DNA of 64,000 nt, from NCBI RefSeq assembly GCF_003966895.1, contig NZ_AP018449.1:1123424-1187423 (forward strand). The letters are read 5' to 3'. The notes under the pieces are model-generated. The model did not search any database, was not told the DNA's origin, and saw only the letters and a program-made list of their open reading frames with translations. The translations under genes were made by a program, and so were the position numbers. The stretch's first letter is position 1; every line of letters starts with the position of its first letter. Source of the stretch: Methylomusa anaerophila (GTDB lineage: Bacteria > Bacillota > Negativicutes > Sporomusales > Sporomusaceae). Positions 14,503 to 24,600 of this stretch are shown here, in pieces.

Positions 14503-17500
14503 ATGGGCTGGTTGCAACGACCAAATAATTGGGTGGCGATTATGTTATTATTACTAATGTTTTTGACCAATCCGGCATTTATCGGGCCATTGCATGCGGC
14601 AAGGGCCGACGCCGAGGCGACGGCGGACGGTGCGGAGCAAGCGGACTTGAAGATCAAAACAGAAGCGCCCGCCGGGGCGCTGCCAACCGCCGATCCGGAT
14701 TCCAGCCATTTGGCGGATAACGAGAAGGCGCGGATGTTTTTCAACCGGTTGATTCCCTATTACATCAAGCAAGGGAAAAGGCAGGGGCCGGAGTGGCTGA
14801 AAACCACGGATATCAAATTTTCGTTTACGCAGGATAACAAACCGGTGTATTCCTTGGAAACCGTTCAGCCCTTCGCCCAGGCTGACAGCCGCGGCCAGCT
14901 GTGGTTCTGGCAGGGACGTTACGCTCATCAGGGCGATGGTGACAACACGGCCAACCTGGGGGTGGGCTGGCGCAAGCTGGCGCCGGACAAGACCCGGATG
15001 GTTGGACTGAATATGTTTTATGATCATGGTTTCAAGTATGATTTGTCGCGGGTGGGGTTCGGCGCGGAATACTTCAATAAACTGGCGGAATACCGCGCCA
15101 ATGTATACATACCCACCTCCGGCGACCGGCAGACAGGGGTAAGTTATTGGGACGAGGGGGTGCTGTATTCCTATATCCGGGCCGTACAGGGGTTTGATTA
15201 TGAAGTGGGAACTTCTCTGAAACATGCCCGGTGGCTGAGTTTTTATGCTTCAGGCTTTTATTATGACCAAAAATACAATCCGGATGAAGAAGGGTTTAGG
15301 TTGCGCAGTGTAATGCAGCTTACTCCCCGGTTTTCCGCCGAGCTGGGGTATGAAAAATCCAATTTGTCCAGGGGCAGCATCTATGCCCATGTGGCGTATA
15401 AGCTGGCGGACTGCCTGGGACCATCCCTATACGGCGACAGCGGGAAGAAAGATAAGCGAAACGATGACCTTACATACAAGCTGCTGCAAAAAGTAGAACG
15501 AAACAACACCATAAAAACTGAAACGTTTACCAAATTTGTGTCGTATAACGGCAGTGTAAGCGCTAACGTTACCAATGCCGCCGGCCAGCCCGTCCAGGGG
15601 GCAAGCCTGCAGGCCTATCAGAACGGCAGCCCGGCGGGAAATCCGGTGCTGACTGATACCGCCGGCACCGGCGTTATCAGCGGCCTGAATGTTGGCACAT
15701 ACACTGTAAAAGCCACCTATTTCCGCTATTCAGGCGACAGCAGCGCAGTAACCGTTCAAAAAGGCCAGACTGCCGATACGGCGATCCGCTTGCCTTTCAC
15801 CGGCGGCAGCATAAAGGTTAATGTTGTTGATAGCCAGGGCAATCCGGTTAGTGGCGCAGCCGTTACCGCCCACCCTGTTGGCGGCGGACAATCGGCTCAG
15901 GCGGAGAGGACAATTTGGGACCGCATTTTGGGGGTAAAAACAGCTTTTGCGTCCGAAGGCGAATTTACCTTCACGATAACGACGGGACCTGACGGAACGG
16001 GGACTTTCAACTTGCCGCCAGGCAGCTATAGTTTTACCGTAAATGCCAACGCTCAAACCATGAATAGTATTAACGTCAATGTGCCGGCAAGCGGGGGCAC
16101 AGTCAATGTCGTTGTTGCGTTAAACTCCGGCAACAATTCTAATGCCGGCACTGCGGCTGTCACCGTCACGGATGGAAGCGGGCCGCTGAGCGGCGCTACG
16201 GTAAGCGTCACCGTCAACGGTACGGCGCGAACAGCAACCACCAATGGGTCAGGCCTGGCGGTTTTCAGCGATTTGCCTCCAGGCACGTATGCCTTTTCGG
16301 CAAGCAAGAGCGGCTATACCGGTAATACCGCCACAATATTAACGATTGGCGTTAGTGCGTCGGTTTCGGGAACCATAGCATTGACCATACAACCGGGCAA
16401 CGCCGACATAACGGTAACCGACGGCACTAATCCGCTCAGCGGCGCCACCGTCAGCGTCACCGTCAACGGCACGGCGCAGACAGCCTCCACCAACAGCGCC
16501 GGCGTGGCAAGCTTCACCAATATTCCCACCGGCACCTATGCCTTTACCGCTGCTATGGCCGGCTATACCAGCAACACAGCCGCCAACGTCGCCATTACCA
16601 ACGGTGCTACAGCCAGCGCCGCCATTTCGTTGACCCGCCAAACCGGCAACGCCAGCATAACGGTAACCGACGGCACTAATCCGCTCAGCGGCGCCACTGT
16701 CAGCGTCACCGTCAACGGCACGGCGCAGACAGCCTCCACCAACAGCGCCGGCGTGGCAAGCTTCACCAATATTCCCACCGGCACCTATGCCTTTACCGCT
16801 GCTATGGCAGGCTATGCCAGCAATACAGCCGCCAACGTCGCCATTACCAACGGCGCTACAGCAACCGCCGCCATTTCCTTGACCCGCCAAACCGGCAACG
16901 CCAGCATAACGGTAACCGACGGCGCCAACCCGCTCAGCGGCGCCACTGTCAGCGTCACCGTCAACGGCTCGGTACAGACAGCCACCACCAACGGCTCGGG
17001 CGTGGCAAGCTTCGCCAATATTCCCAGCGGCACCTATACTTTCACCGCCAGTAAGAGCGAGTATAACGACAATACGGTCAGTGTAACCATAACCAGTGGC
17101 GGCACGGCAGCGGCGGCCGTGGCGTTAGCCAGGCAAACCGGCAACGTCAACATTACGGTAACCGACGGTGCCAATCCGCTCAGCAGTGTTACTGTCAGCG
17201 TCACCGTCAACGGTTCGCTGCAGACAGCCACCACCAACGGTTCGGGCGTGGCGAACTTTAGCAATATTCCCACCGGCACATATACCTTTACCGCCAGCAA
17301 GAGCGGCTACAACAGCAATACAGCCAGCGTTGCCGTAGCCAGCGGCAGCCCGGCGGCCGCTACCGTGGCTTTGACCAGGCAAACCGGCAACGTCACCGTA
17401 ACCTTGAGCGGCACCATGTCGGCCTCGAATTATACCGTCACCGTTACCGACAGCGCCAGCGCAACCCACACCGGCACCGTCAGCAGCGGCAGCACCACCG

Positions 17501-19221
17501 CCACCATCAGCAACATACCCGTCGGCAACTGCACCGTCACGGTGTCAGCACCCAGCGGCTATACAGCCATCCCCAACCCCAACAGCTTTACCCTCACTAC
17601 CGCCGGCCAGGCCGTGGCCGTAACCTCCAGCCAGCAAACCGGCAACGTCACCGTAACCTTGAGCGGCACCATGTCGGCCTCGAATTATACCGTCACCGTT
17701 ACTGACAGCGCCAGCGCAACCCACACCGGCACCGTCAGCAGCGGCAGCACCACCGCCACCATCAGCAACATACCTGTCGGCAACTGCACCGTCACGGTGT
17801 CAGCACCCAGCGGCTATACAGCCATCCCCAACCCCAACAGCTTTACCCTCACTACCGCCGGCCAGGCCGTGGCCGTAACCTCCAGCCAGCAAACCGGCAA
17901 CGTCACTATAACTTTGAGCGGCACCATGTCGGCCTCGAATTATACCGTTACCGTTACCGACAGCGCGAGCGGAACCCACACTGGCACCGTCAACAGCGGC
18001 AGTACCACCGCCACTATCAGCAACATACCGGTCGGCGACTGCACCGTGACGGTCACACCACCCAGCGGCTATTCGGCCAATCCCAGCCCCAACAGCTTTA
18101 CCCTCACTACCGCCGGCAAGGCTGTGGCCGTCACCTCCAGCCTGCAAACCGCCAGCGTCACTATAACTTTGAGTGGCACCATGTCCGCCTCCAACTATAC
18201 CGTTACCGTTACCGACAGCGCCAGCGGAACCCACACTGGCACCGTCAGCAGCGGCAGTACCACCGCCACTATCAGCAACATACCGGTCGGCAACTGCACC
18301 GTGGCGGTCACACCACCCAGCGGCTATACGGCCACCCCCACCCCCAGCAGCTTTACCCTCTCTACCGCCGGCCAGGCCGTGGCCGTAACATCCAGCCAGC
18401 AAACCGGCAACGTCACCGTAACCTTGAGCGGCACCATGTCGGCCTCGAATTATACCGTCACCGTTACCGACAGCGCCAGCGCAACCCACATTGGCACCGT
18501 CAACAGCGGCAGTACCACCGCCACTATCAGCAACATACCGGTCGGCGACTGCACCGTGACGGTCACACCACCCAGCGGCTATACGGCCACCCCCACCCCC
18601 AGCAGCTTTACCCTCTCTACCGCCGGCCAGGCCGTGGCCGTAACATCCAGCCAGCAAACCGGCAACGTCACTATAACTTTGGGCGGCACCATGTCCGTCT
18701 CCGGCTATACCGTTACCGTTACCGACAGCGCAGGCGGAACCCACTCCGTCTCAGGCCCGCAGACTCTCGGCGCTTCGGCCACAATCAGCAATATACCGGT
18801 CGGCAACTGCATCGTAACAGTGTCCGCGCCCAGCGGCTATACAGCCACTCTCAGCCTCAGCAACTTTAACCTCTCTACCGCCGGCCAGACCGTGATAATA
18901 ACGTTTGACGCCAGCGGCAGTACAATTAATTTTACGATAGATCCATCCGTGTTTCCTACGAACAATGGTAGCCGGTGGACTATTGTAGCTTTCCCTGCTA
19001 GCGGTGGCTCTATAACAGATGATAGTATAGTTAAACAGGTTGAAGTTACCAATGCCTACTCGGCCAGTATGAGTATAGCGCCGGGAACGTATCAATTTTG
19101 GTTGTTTGAATGGTCTGGTACTCCTCCGCCGGTGGGGGGGTCTGCAGGTACTAGCTATTTATCCTATGGAACTGACTATTCAGATCATACCGTTCCTGGT
19201 ACCACGTCCATTTTATTTTAG
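14503..19221 (+). CDS. Intimin/invasin-like inverse autotransporter adhesin
   Basis: A 1572-residue surface adhesin with its start fixed by AGGAGGG. Residues 1-33 form the signal peptide. Residues of about 75-305 match the inverse-autotransporter beta-barrel (ANLGVGWRKL, GLNMFYDHGFKYD, RVGFGAEYF, YRANVYIP, AELGYEKSNLSRGSIYAHV). The passenger then extends outwards: two diverged carboxypeptidase-regulatory-like domains, five repeats of 82-86 residues (from about residue 549), six repeats of 85 residues (about 962-1472), and a unique 100-residue C-terminal domain. Several repeats are nearly identical, so copy number may vary between strains. Such proteins need an outer membrane and BamA. It is followed by a hairpin and the tail-collar gene trio. 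It may bind host, surface or other cells (inference). Confidence 0.9.
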   Translation: MGWLQRPNNWVAIMLLLLMFLTNPAFIGPLHAARADAEATADGAEQADLKIKTEAPAGALPTADPDSSHLADNEKARMFFNRLIPYYIKQGKRQGPEWLKTTDIKFSFTQDNKPVYSLETVQPFAQADSRGQLWFWQGRYAHQGDGDNTANLGVGWRKLAPDKTRMVGLNMFYDHGFKYDLSRVGFGAEYFNKLAEYRANVYIPTSGDRQTGVSYWDEGVLYSYIRAVQGFDYEVGTSLKHARWLSFYASGFYYDQKYNPDEEGFRLRSVMQLTPRFSAELGYEKSNLSRGSIYAHVAYKLADCLGPSLYGDSGKKDKRNDDLTYKLLQKVERNNTIKTETFTKFVSYNGSVSANVTNAAGQPVQGASLQAYQNGSPAGNPVLTDTAGTGVISGLNVGTYTVKATYFRYSGDSSAVTVQKGQTADTAIRLPFTGGSIKVNVVDSQGNPVSGAAVTAHPVGGGQSAQAERTIWDRILGVKTAFASEGEFTFTITTGPDGTGTFNLPPGSYSFTVNANAQTMNSINVNVPASGGTVNVVVALNSGNNSNAGTAAVTVTDGSGPLSGATVSVTVNGTARTATTNGSGLAVFSDLPPGTYAFSASKSGYTGNTATILTIGVSASVSGTIALTIQPGNADITVTDGTNPLSGATVSVTVNGTAQTASTNSAGVASFTNIPTGTYAFTAAMAGYTSNTAANVAITNGATASAAISLTRQTGNASITVTDGTNPLSGATVSVTVNGTAQTASTNSAGVASFTNIPTGTYAFTAAMAGYASNTAANVAITNGATATAAISLTRQTGNASITVTDGANPLSGATVSVTVNGSVQTATTNGSGVASFANIPSGTYTFTASKSEYNDNTVSVTITSGGTAAAAVALARQTGNVNITVTDGANPLSSVTVSVTVNGSLQTATTNGSGVANFSNIPTGTYTFTASKSGYNSNTASVAVASGSPAAATVALTRQTGNVTVTLSGTMSASNYTVTVTDSASATHTGTVSSGSTTATISNIPVGNCTVTVSAPSGYTAIPNPNSFTLTTAGQAVAVTSSQQTGNVTVTLSGTMSASNYTVTVTDSASATHTGTVSSGSTTATISNIPVGNCTVTVSAPSGYTAIPNPNSFTLTTAGQAVAVTSSQQTGNVTITLSGTMSASNYTVTVTDSASGTHTGTVNSGSTTATISNIPVGDCTVTVTPPSGYSANPSPNSFTLTTAGKAVAVTSSLQTASVTITLSGTMSASNYTVTVTDSASGTHTGTVSSGSTTATISNIPVGNCTVAVTPPSGYTATPTPSSFTLSTAGQAVAVTSSQQTGNVTVTLSGTMSASNYTVTVTDSASATHIGTVNSGSTTATISNIPVGDCTVTVTPPSGYTATPTPSSFTLSTAGQAVAVTSSQQTGNVTITLGGTMSVSGYTVTVTDSAGGTHSVSGPQTLGASATISNIPVGNCIVTVSAPSGYTATLSLSNFNLSTAGQTVIITFDASGSTINFTIDPSVFPTNNGSRWTIVAFPASGGSITDDSIVKQVEVTNAYSASMSIAPGTYQFWLFEWSGTPPPVGGSAGTSYLSYGTDYSDHTVPGTTSILF
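16147..17388 (+). repeat. Type A passenger repeats (five copies, about 249 bp)
   Basis: Units begin near 16150, 16401, 16650, 16899 and 17145, with periods of 246-249 bases. Each encodes a beta-sandwich unit containing ITVTDG, LSGATVSVTVNG, IPTGTY and TAA/TASKS. Copies two and three are almost identical over the first two thirds. Confidence 0.9.
17389..18918 (+). repeat. Type B passenger repeats (six copies, 255 bp each)
   Basis: Units start at 17391, 17646, 17901, 18156, 18411 and 18666, an exact 255-base period (85 residues). Each holds VTLSGTMSASNYTVTVTD, TATISNIPVG and SGYTA. The first two are identical in protein and nearly so in DNA, a sign of recent duplication or gene conversion; the sixth is the most diverged. 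Confidence 0.93.
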
Positions 19222-19244
19222 TAGATATTAAACTAACGGCGCCG

Positions 19245-19298
19245 CCGCGGGAAGAAAGCTTTTCCCGCGGTGTAAAGCCTCCGGCTTGCTTTTGTTTA
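19245..19298 (+). terminator. Double hairpin after the adhesin gene
   Basis: CCGCGGGAA pairs with TTCCCGCGG (19245-19270), followed by AAGCC-TCC-GGCTT and a T-rich tail. This is a probable terminator or processing site between the adhesin gene and the tail-collar genes. Confidence 0.6.
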
Positions 19299-19408
19299 TA
19301 TAGATGTACCGGCGGCTTGCAGACCAATAACGAGAGGAGGTGAACGGCGGGAAGGCATAACTGGATTTTCCGGCTAGCTATAATAATATCGGACAGGAGG
19401 AAAAGCAT

Positions 19409-19945
19409 ATGGCAGAATATTATCTGGGAGAAATACGAATGTGGGCCGGTCCCCGCATACCGGCGGGGTGGCGGCTGTGTGACGGCAGCCTGCTGGATGT
19501 GGCAACTTATCAAGCGCTTTATACGCTCATTGGAACAACCTACGGCAGCACCAGCGCAAATAACTTCGCCCTGCCGGATTTGCGGGGGCGGCTGGCTGTC
19601 GGCCAGGGGCAAGGACCCGGCTTGACGCCGCATAATTTAGGCGCTGCCGGCGGCAGGGAAAATGTTGTCTTAACTACCGCTCAGATTCCCGGCCATACCC
19701 ACACGATTTATGCCACCTCGACGGCGGGCACAGCCAACATTCCCGGCCCTGCGGCGGTCTGGGCCCATTGTGAAACGCCCAAACCCTATTCAACCGTCAC
19801 TGCCGCCGCGCCGCCGGACGCTGCCATGAGCGTGGCCGCGCTGACGTCTGACGGGGGGAATCAGCCGCATAATAATGTAATGCCGTCGCTGGTGATAAAC
19901 TTTATCATCGCCGTACAAGGCGGCCTATATCCCACGCCGGCTTAA
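19409..19945 (+). CDS. Phage tail collar domain protein (MdpB-like) 1
   Basis: A 178-residue protein with an N-terminal tail-collar domain (residues about 4-65): YLGEIRMWAGPRIPAGWRLC, then DGSLL, LIGTTYG and NFALPDLRGRLAVG. The central histidine motif GHTHTIYAT and the C-terminal PHNNVMPSLVINFIIA segment are typical of the microcystin-dependent protein (MdpB) family. No signal peptide is seen. AGGAGG precedes the ATG. It is the first of three tandem paralogues. The family is found outside prophages, and its role is unknown; a short fibre or surface-attached trimer is possible. Confidence 0.88.
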   Translation: MAEYYLGEIRMWAGPRIPAGWRLCDGSLLDVATYQALYTLIGTTYGSTSANNFALPDLRGRLAVGQGQGPGLTPHNLGAAGGRENVVLTTAQIPGHTHTIYATSTAGTANIPGPAAVWAHCETPKPYSTVTAAAPPDAAMSVAALTSDGGNQPHNNVMPSLVINFIIAVQGGLYPTPA

Positions 19946-19990
19946 ACGAAAGACTTTTTAAAAAACCAGGAAGACCGAAGGAGTGAAACT

Positions 19991-20521
19991 ATGAGTGATT
20001 GGTTTATAGGTGAAATCAGGCTATTTTCGTATGGGCTGATACCACGCGGCTGGACGCCTTGCGACGGCAGGCTGCTGCAGGTTCAGCAAAATACGGCGCT
20101 GTTTAGCCTTATCGGCAATTATTTCGGCGGGGACGGCCGAACCACCTTTGCTTTGCCGGACTTGCGGGGGCGGGTCGCGGTGCATCCGCAAGTTGCCGAT
20201 CCGACCAGAATTGCGTTCCAGAAAATGGGGATGACCGCCGGCGGCGAAACGCATCAGTTGACCATCAGTGAAGTTCCTGCCCATACCCATGCGGCCCAGG
20301 CCAATACGGAGGCGGGAACAGGTTACGCCGTGGCGGGAAATGTTTGGGCGGCCGGGGCCGCCGGCCAGAATTTATACGGTGCGCTCCCCGCTTCGCCGCC
20401 ACAAATGAATGGCGGCGCAGTAAGCCCGCAGGGCGGCGGCCAGGGGCATGAAAATATGCAGCCCTTTCTGGCGCTGAGTTATTGTATCGCGACCACGGGG
20501 CTTTATCCCCAAAGACCATAA
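19991..20521 (+). CDS. Phage tail collar domain protein (MdpB-like) 2
   Basis: The second of the three tail-collar paralogues (176 residues). It keeps the same layout: IGEIRLFSYGLIPRGWTPCD at the start, LIGNYFGGDGRTTFALPDLR, the PAHTHAAQ histidine motif, and GHENMQPFLALSYCIATTG near the C-terminus. It lacks a signal peptide. An AAGGAG site lies before the start. Spacing to its neighbours (45 and 14 bases) points to one transcript. Confidence 0.88.
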   Translation: MSDWFIGEIRLFSYGLIPRGWTPCDGRLLQVQQNTALFSLIGNYFGGDGRTTFALPDLRGRVAVHPQVADPTRIAFQKMGMTAGGETHQLTISEVPAHTHAAQANTEAGTGYAVAGNVWAAGAAGQNLYGALPASPPQMNGGAVSPQGGGQGHENMQPFLALSYCIATTGLYPQRP

Positions 20522-20535
20522 AGGAGGCTGACGAA

Positions 20536-21066
20536 ATGGATTCGTATGTGGGAGAAATCCGGTTGTTCGCCGGTACCTATGCGCCGCTGGAGTGGCTGTT
20601 TTGTGAGGGGCAGGTGCTTCCCACCAACCAATACCAGGCTTTATACGCCGTGCTGGGAAATACGTACGGGGGGAACGCTTCGCAAGGCACATTCGCCCTG
20701 CCCGACTTGCGGGGCAGGGCGCCGATGGGGTCCGGTACAGGCACCGGTTTGACAGCAAGAAATCTCAATGATGCTCCCGGCAGCGTTACGGTGACATTAA
20801 CCTCTGCGCAAATGCCCAGCCATACTCATACCGTAAAGGGTAAGGTCCCCACCCCCACTAGTATGAGCGCTGACCCGCAAAACAATGCTTGGACAAATGT
20901 TGCCAGGAGCACGCCGATTTATACGAATAATGCACCGAATACCGCGTTGGATCAAAAAGCGGTGAGTGCCTTTCCGGGCGGTGGTTTGCCGCATGACAAT
21001 GTCCAGCCGTGTGTCGGCATAAACTATATTATTTCGCTATATGGCACATTCCCTCCGTCCGACTAG
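20536..21066 (+). CDS. Phage tail collar domain protein (MdpB-like) 3
   Basis: The third paralogue, 176 residues from ATG 20536, which follows AAGGAGG; the longer frame from 20482 starts inside the previous gene. Motifs are YVGEIRLFAGTYAPLEWLF, FALPDLRGRAPMGSG, PSHTHTVKG and PHDNVQPCVGINYIISLYG. It is more diverged from the first two in its centre. A strong terminator follows at 21102-21131, which marks the end of the adhesin/collar cluster. Confidence 0.88.
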   Translation: MDSYVGEIRLFAGTYAPLEWLFCEGQVLPTNQYQALYAVLGNTYGGNASQGTFALPDLRGRAPMGSGTGTGLTARNLNDAPGSVTVTLTSAQMPSHTHTVKGKVPTPTSMSADPQNNAWTNVARSTPIYTNNAPNTALDQKAVSAFPGGGLPHDNVQPCVGINYIISLYGTFPPSD

Positions 21067-21101
21067 AAAGACTAAGAGGGTTGCAAATTAATCGCTAGTT
21101 C

Positions 21102-21131
21102 AAAACATCCAACCTAGGTTGGATGTTTTTT
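21102..21131 (+). terminator. Terminator after the tail-collar genes
   Basis: AACATCCAACC-TA-GGTTGGATGTT with a T-run forms a compact strong hairpin. Confidence 0.88.
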
Positions 21132-21136
21132 GAGGA

Positions 21137-21213
21137 GAGTCACGGGACGGTCCCTTGACTCTTTTGTCACTCGCCGGCACTCTGCAAGAGTCAAGGGGAC
21201 GGTTCTCTGGCTC
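21137..21213. repeat. Pair of REP sequences (GGGACGGT type)
   Basis: GAGTCACGGGACGG-TCCCTTGACTC (21137-21161) is a near-perfect palindrome. A second, related copy with GAGTCAAGGGGACGGTTCTC lies 51 bases further (21188-21213) in the same orientation. REPs of this kind flank REP-associated tyrosine transposase (RAYT) genes, and a RAYT remnant begins 28 bases later. Confidence 0.75.
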
Positions 21214-21240
21214 ACTTCGTTCGCTGCACCATGTTTCGAT

Positions 21241-21660
21241 TTATTCCAACAAATTCGCAATTTGACGTATTGATAAACTGGATTCTCTTTTCAGTTTGCT
21301 GACAAGGTCCCATCGCAGGTTCTCATTTTCTTTGGCTTTTAAGTCATTAAGGCCGATATTGTTTTGAACTATATAGTTTTCAAAAATGAGTTACAATCGT
21401 AATGCTAGGATAAGCGTAGGTTAAGCGGCAGCGTCGAAGCGTTCCTAGCATTACGATTAATAGAAAATCATTTTTGAATTCCATATAGATAACTCGCAAT
21501 TAATTCCCCGGCCTGCTTTTCAGTTTGAACAGGCTTCTCCGCTATTTCTTCTTTTGCCAAATCTATGAATTGCTCATCGCTCTGTGTATTTGAATATTCT
21601 TCAAATAGCCGGGTTGCGCTTTCTATTCTGCAAATAGTTTTAGTGTCTTGACAACGGGGG
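21241..21660 (-). pseudogene. RAYT (Y1 transposase) C-terminal remnant, interrupted
   Basis: Two minus-strand pieces together read like the C-terminal third of a REP-associated tyrosine transposase. The first (about 21489-21660) contains RLFEEYSNTQSDEQFIDL and KQAGELIASYL; the second (21241-21363) contains NNIGLNDLKAKENEN and SSLSIRQIANLLE before a stop. The SIRQIANLL helix-turn-helix tail is characteristic. A palindromic element separates the pieces and adds stop codons. The catalytic HUH and tyrosine region is missing, so it cannot be active. It begins just after the stop of the GH13-GH77 gene, which is consistent with deletion up to that point. Confidence 0.65.
21362..21488. repeat. Palindromic repeat element, family 2, copy 1
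   Basis: The element begins CTATATAG and ends CCATATAG, with arms TTCAAAAATGA and AATCGTAATGCTAGGA that pair across a core GGATAAGCGTAGGTTAAG / CGGCAGCGTCGAAGCGTTCC. It splits the RAYT remnant. The core recurs at 35593-35645 and 41507-41621 with different arms. Imperfect direct repeats (TTTTGAACTATATAG and TTTTTGAATTCCATATAG) lie at its borders and could be a target duplication. Confidence 0.7.
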
Positions 21661-21676
21661 GCATTACATTTTCCTT

Positions 21677-24600
21677 TTATCCCCGTCCGCCGAACTCGGT
21701 CCAGCCAGCCAGTCGTCCGGCTACTGCCGGCGTTAAATCTCCTTCGCGAAAGCGCCACCGCCAGTTGCCGCCGACAGTGCCCGGCCGGTTCATGCGGGCT
21801 TCACCGCCTAATAACAGCACGTCCTGCAGGGGTAGGATAACAGTGTCGGCACGGCTCATGCAGGCCAGACGGACCAGTTGCTCGCATACTCCCGTCTCAC
21901 TGTTATCCTCGCCTAGGTGTAACTGTTTCAAATGATCCAGGACTATATTCTGAAGGCATAAATTATCTTTTTGCACTTCCCGCCACCAGCCGAGCAGGGT
22001 GTTGTTATCATGGGTGCCGGTATATACCACCGAATTCCGGCTATGATTATACGGCAGAGCCGGAGCCGCCGCGCCGTCGCCAAACCCAAACTGCAGCACC
22101 TGCATGCCGGGAAAGGCAAACTGGTTCTTGATGCGGTTCACTGCGGGCGTAATTACTCCCAAGTCCTCGGCTATCAGGGGCAGATTCTCGAAGTAACGGC
22201 CAATAACCCGGAAAAACTTTTCCCCCGGGCCGGATACCCAGCGACCCTTTACAGCTGTTTTTTCACCGGCCGGTATTTCCCAGTAGGACTCCAAGCCCCG
22301 GAAATGATCCATACGGGCAATGTCAACCACGGTGAAGATGACCTCCAGGCGTCGGCGCCACCAGGCGTAGTCGTCCCCGGCCATGACATCCCATCGGTAC
22401 AGGGGATTGCCCCATAATTGACCGGTGGCGCTGAAATAATCGGGAGGAACCCCGGCTACCGCCGCCGGATTTCCCTGTTTATCCAGATTGAACAGTTCCG
22501 GCTTAGCCCAGACATCGGCGCTGTCGTGAGCTACAAACAGGGGTAGATCGCCCAACAGGCGGATACCTTTCCCGTTGGCGTATGTTTTCAGTTCGCCCCA
22601 TTGCTGCCAAAAGGCATACTGGAGGAAGAAATGATACTCTATTTCCCCGGCCAGTTCCTGCTTATATTGCCGCCGGGCCTCAGCCTGCCGGCCGGCGATT
22701 GCGGCATCCCACAAATTCCACTTGCCCCCGGCAAAACGTTGCCTTAAGGCCATGAACAGGGCGTAGTCCTCCAGCCAGTCGCCATGGGTTGTGACAAAGC
22801 TTTGGTAGCTTTCCGGCTTTGGCTGCTGGCGGAAACGGGTGAAAGCCTGGCGGAACAGCCGCTCTTTCCAAGCTTTGACCCGAGCAAAATCTATATAACT
22901 GTCGGGAAACTTCTCCGCCGCAAAGGCAGCATCCACTTCCGGCCTGGTCAGCCAGCCCCGCTCAATCATCCGGTCAGGGGACAGGAGCAGCGGGTTGCCG
23001 GCAAAAGCCGACGGACACTGATAGGGGGATTCCCCAAAACCGGTGGGATTTAACGGCAGTACCTGCCACAACCGCTGTTTGGCAGTCTGGAGAAAATCAA
23101 CAAATTGGAATGCCGCGTCCCCCAAGTCGCCGATCCCGTACCGTCCGGGCAGGGAAGTAGGATGAAGCAGCACGCCGCTCATTCTGTCTCCTGGCCGGGG
23201 ATGCTCTTCCTTATCCGCCGCCAGCAGCATTCCCGCCAAGGGTTTCAGGTCAAGCACCAGATGCCCGTTTTCAGTAAAGGGGATTTTTTCATCATTATTT
23301 AGCAAATCATAGGCGTAAAGCTGATCGCCGATCAAATGGTTCAGGTCAAGGTCAATGTGCACCGTTTCAATTGGGTTCCGGTTTAGAAGCACTATGGCGG
23401 TGTTATCGGCAACCAGCCGGCCAAACACATCCCGGCCGCCGGTTAACCGGCGGGCGTAGCCGTACGCGTCGCCCTGGGCCAGCAGCGGCAGCCAGTGGCC
23501 GCTGCGCAGTACAGTATATTGATGGCGCAGGGCAATCATCTGCTTGTACCAGGCCACCAGCCGGGTATCCTCCCGCCCCCACGGGTAAGGCCGCCGGTTT
23601 AAGGGATCGCTGTAGCCTTCAAGTCCGGCCTCATCGCCATAGTAGACGCAGGGGGCGCCGGGAAAGGTCATCTGCCATAATACCGCCAGTTTCAATCTGG
23701 CTATTCCCTTGCTTCTCTGCTCCGGCGTCAATTTGTGCTTAAAGGCGGCTAGTTTCGTTTGCTGGACTTCGGCCGGAGCTTCCCCTAACAGGGTTAAAAT
23801 CCGGGGAACGTCATGCGTGCCAATGACATTCATGGCCGCATAAAAGTTTTCCTGCGGGTAGTTTTCATATAAATTCATCAATACCCGCTGCACAGTTTCT
23901 CCATCCATGCACCCCAGCAAAAAATTCAATACCGTTTGACGAAAAGGATAATTCATCACACTGTCAAGATGATCGCCGCTGAAATACTGCCGTAGTTCGC
24001 CATAGGCCACTTTGCGGGAAGCATCTTCCCACACTTCGCCGATCAAAACGGCATCAGGATCCTGTTCTTTTAATGCTTGCCGGAACCTAGCAATAAACTC
24101 GGACGGCAGCTCGTCAGCCACATCCAGGCGCCAACCTTTGGCGCCCAAACGCAGCCAATGTTTAAGAACACTGTCTTCCGCCGCAATAATATAGCGGATG
24201 TACGACGGGTCCGTCTCGTTGACGTTAGGCAGGGTGTCAATGCCCCACCAGGATTCATAGCCGTCCGGGTAAGCGCTGAACCGGTACCAGCTGTAATAGG
24301 GAGACGCCGGGGACTGGTAAGCGCCCACCCCCGGGTAATTCCCTTCTTTATTGAAATAAAGGCTGTCGCTGCCGGTGTGACTGAATACCCCGTCCAGGAT
24401 GACATAGATGCCCATGGCCTGGGCTTGGGCGCACAGCTCGGCGAAAAGAGCATTATCCCCAAACATGGGGTCAATGGTCTTGTAATCGCCGGTGTCATAT
24501 TTATGATTGCTGGGCGCGTCGAACAAAGGATTGAAATAGATGGCGGTTATGCCTAATTCTTTTAGATACGGCAATTTCTTGATCACGCCGGCCAGGTTGC

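Noticed and set aside
17800..18744. 314-codon antisense frame within the adhesin repeats
   Set aside because: It is a by-product of GC-rich tandem repeats; its own sequence simply repeats Gly/Ala/Arg strings with the repeat period.
14503..19221. CRISPR array or RTX repeats
   Set aside because: The repeats are long, coding and in frame, with no spacers and no Gly-Asp calcium motifs.
19409..21066. Prophage or phage-tail locus
   Set aside because: Tail-collar domains alone do not mean a phage; no capsid, terminase, tail-tube or integrase genes are present.
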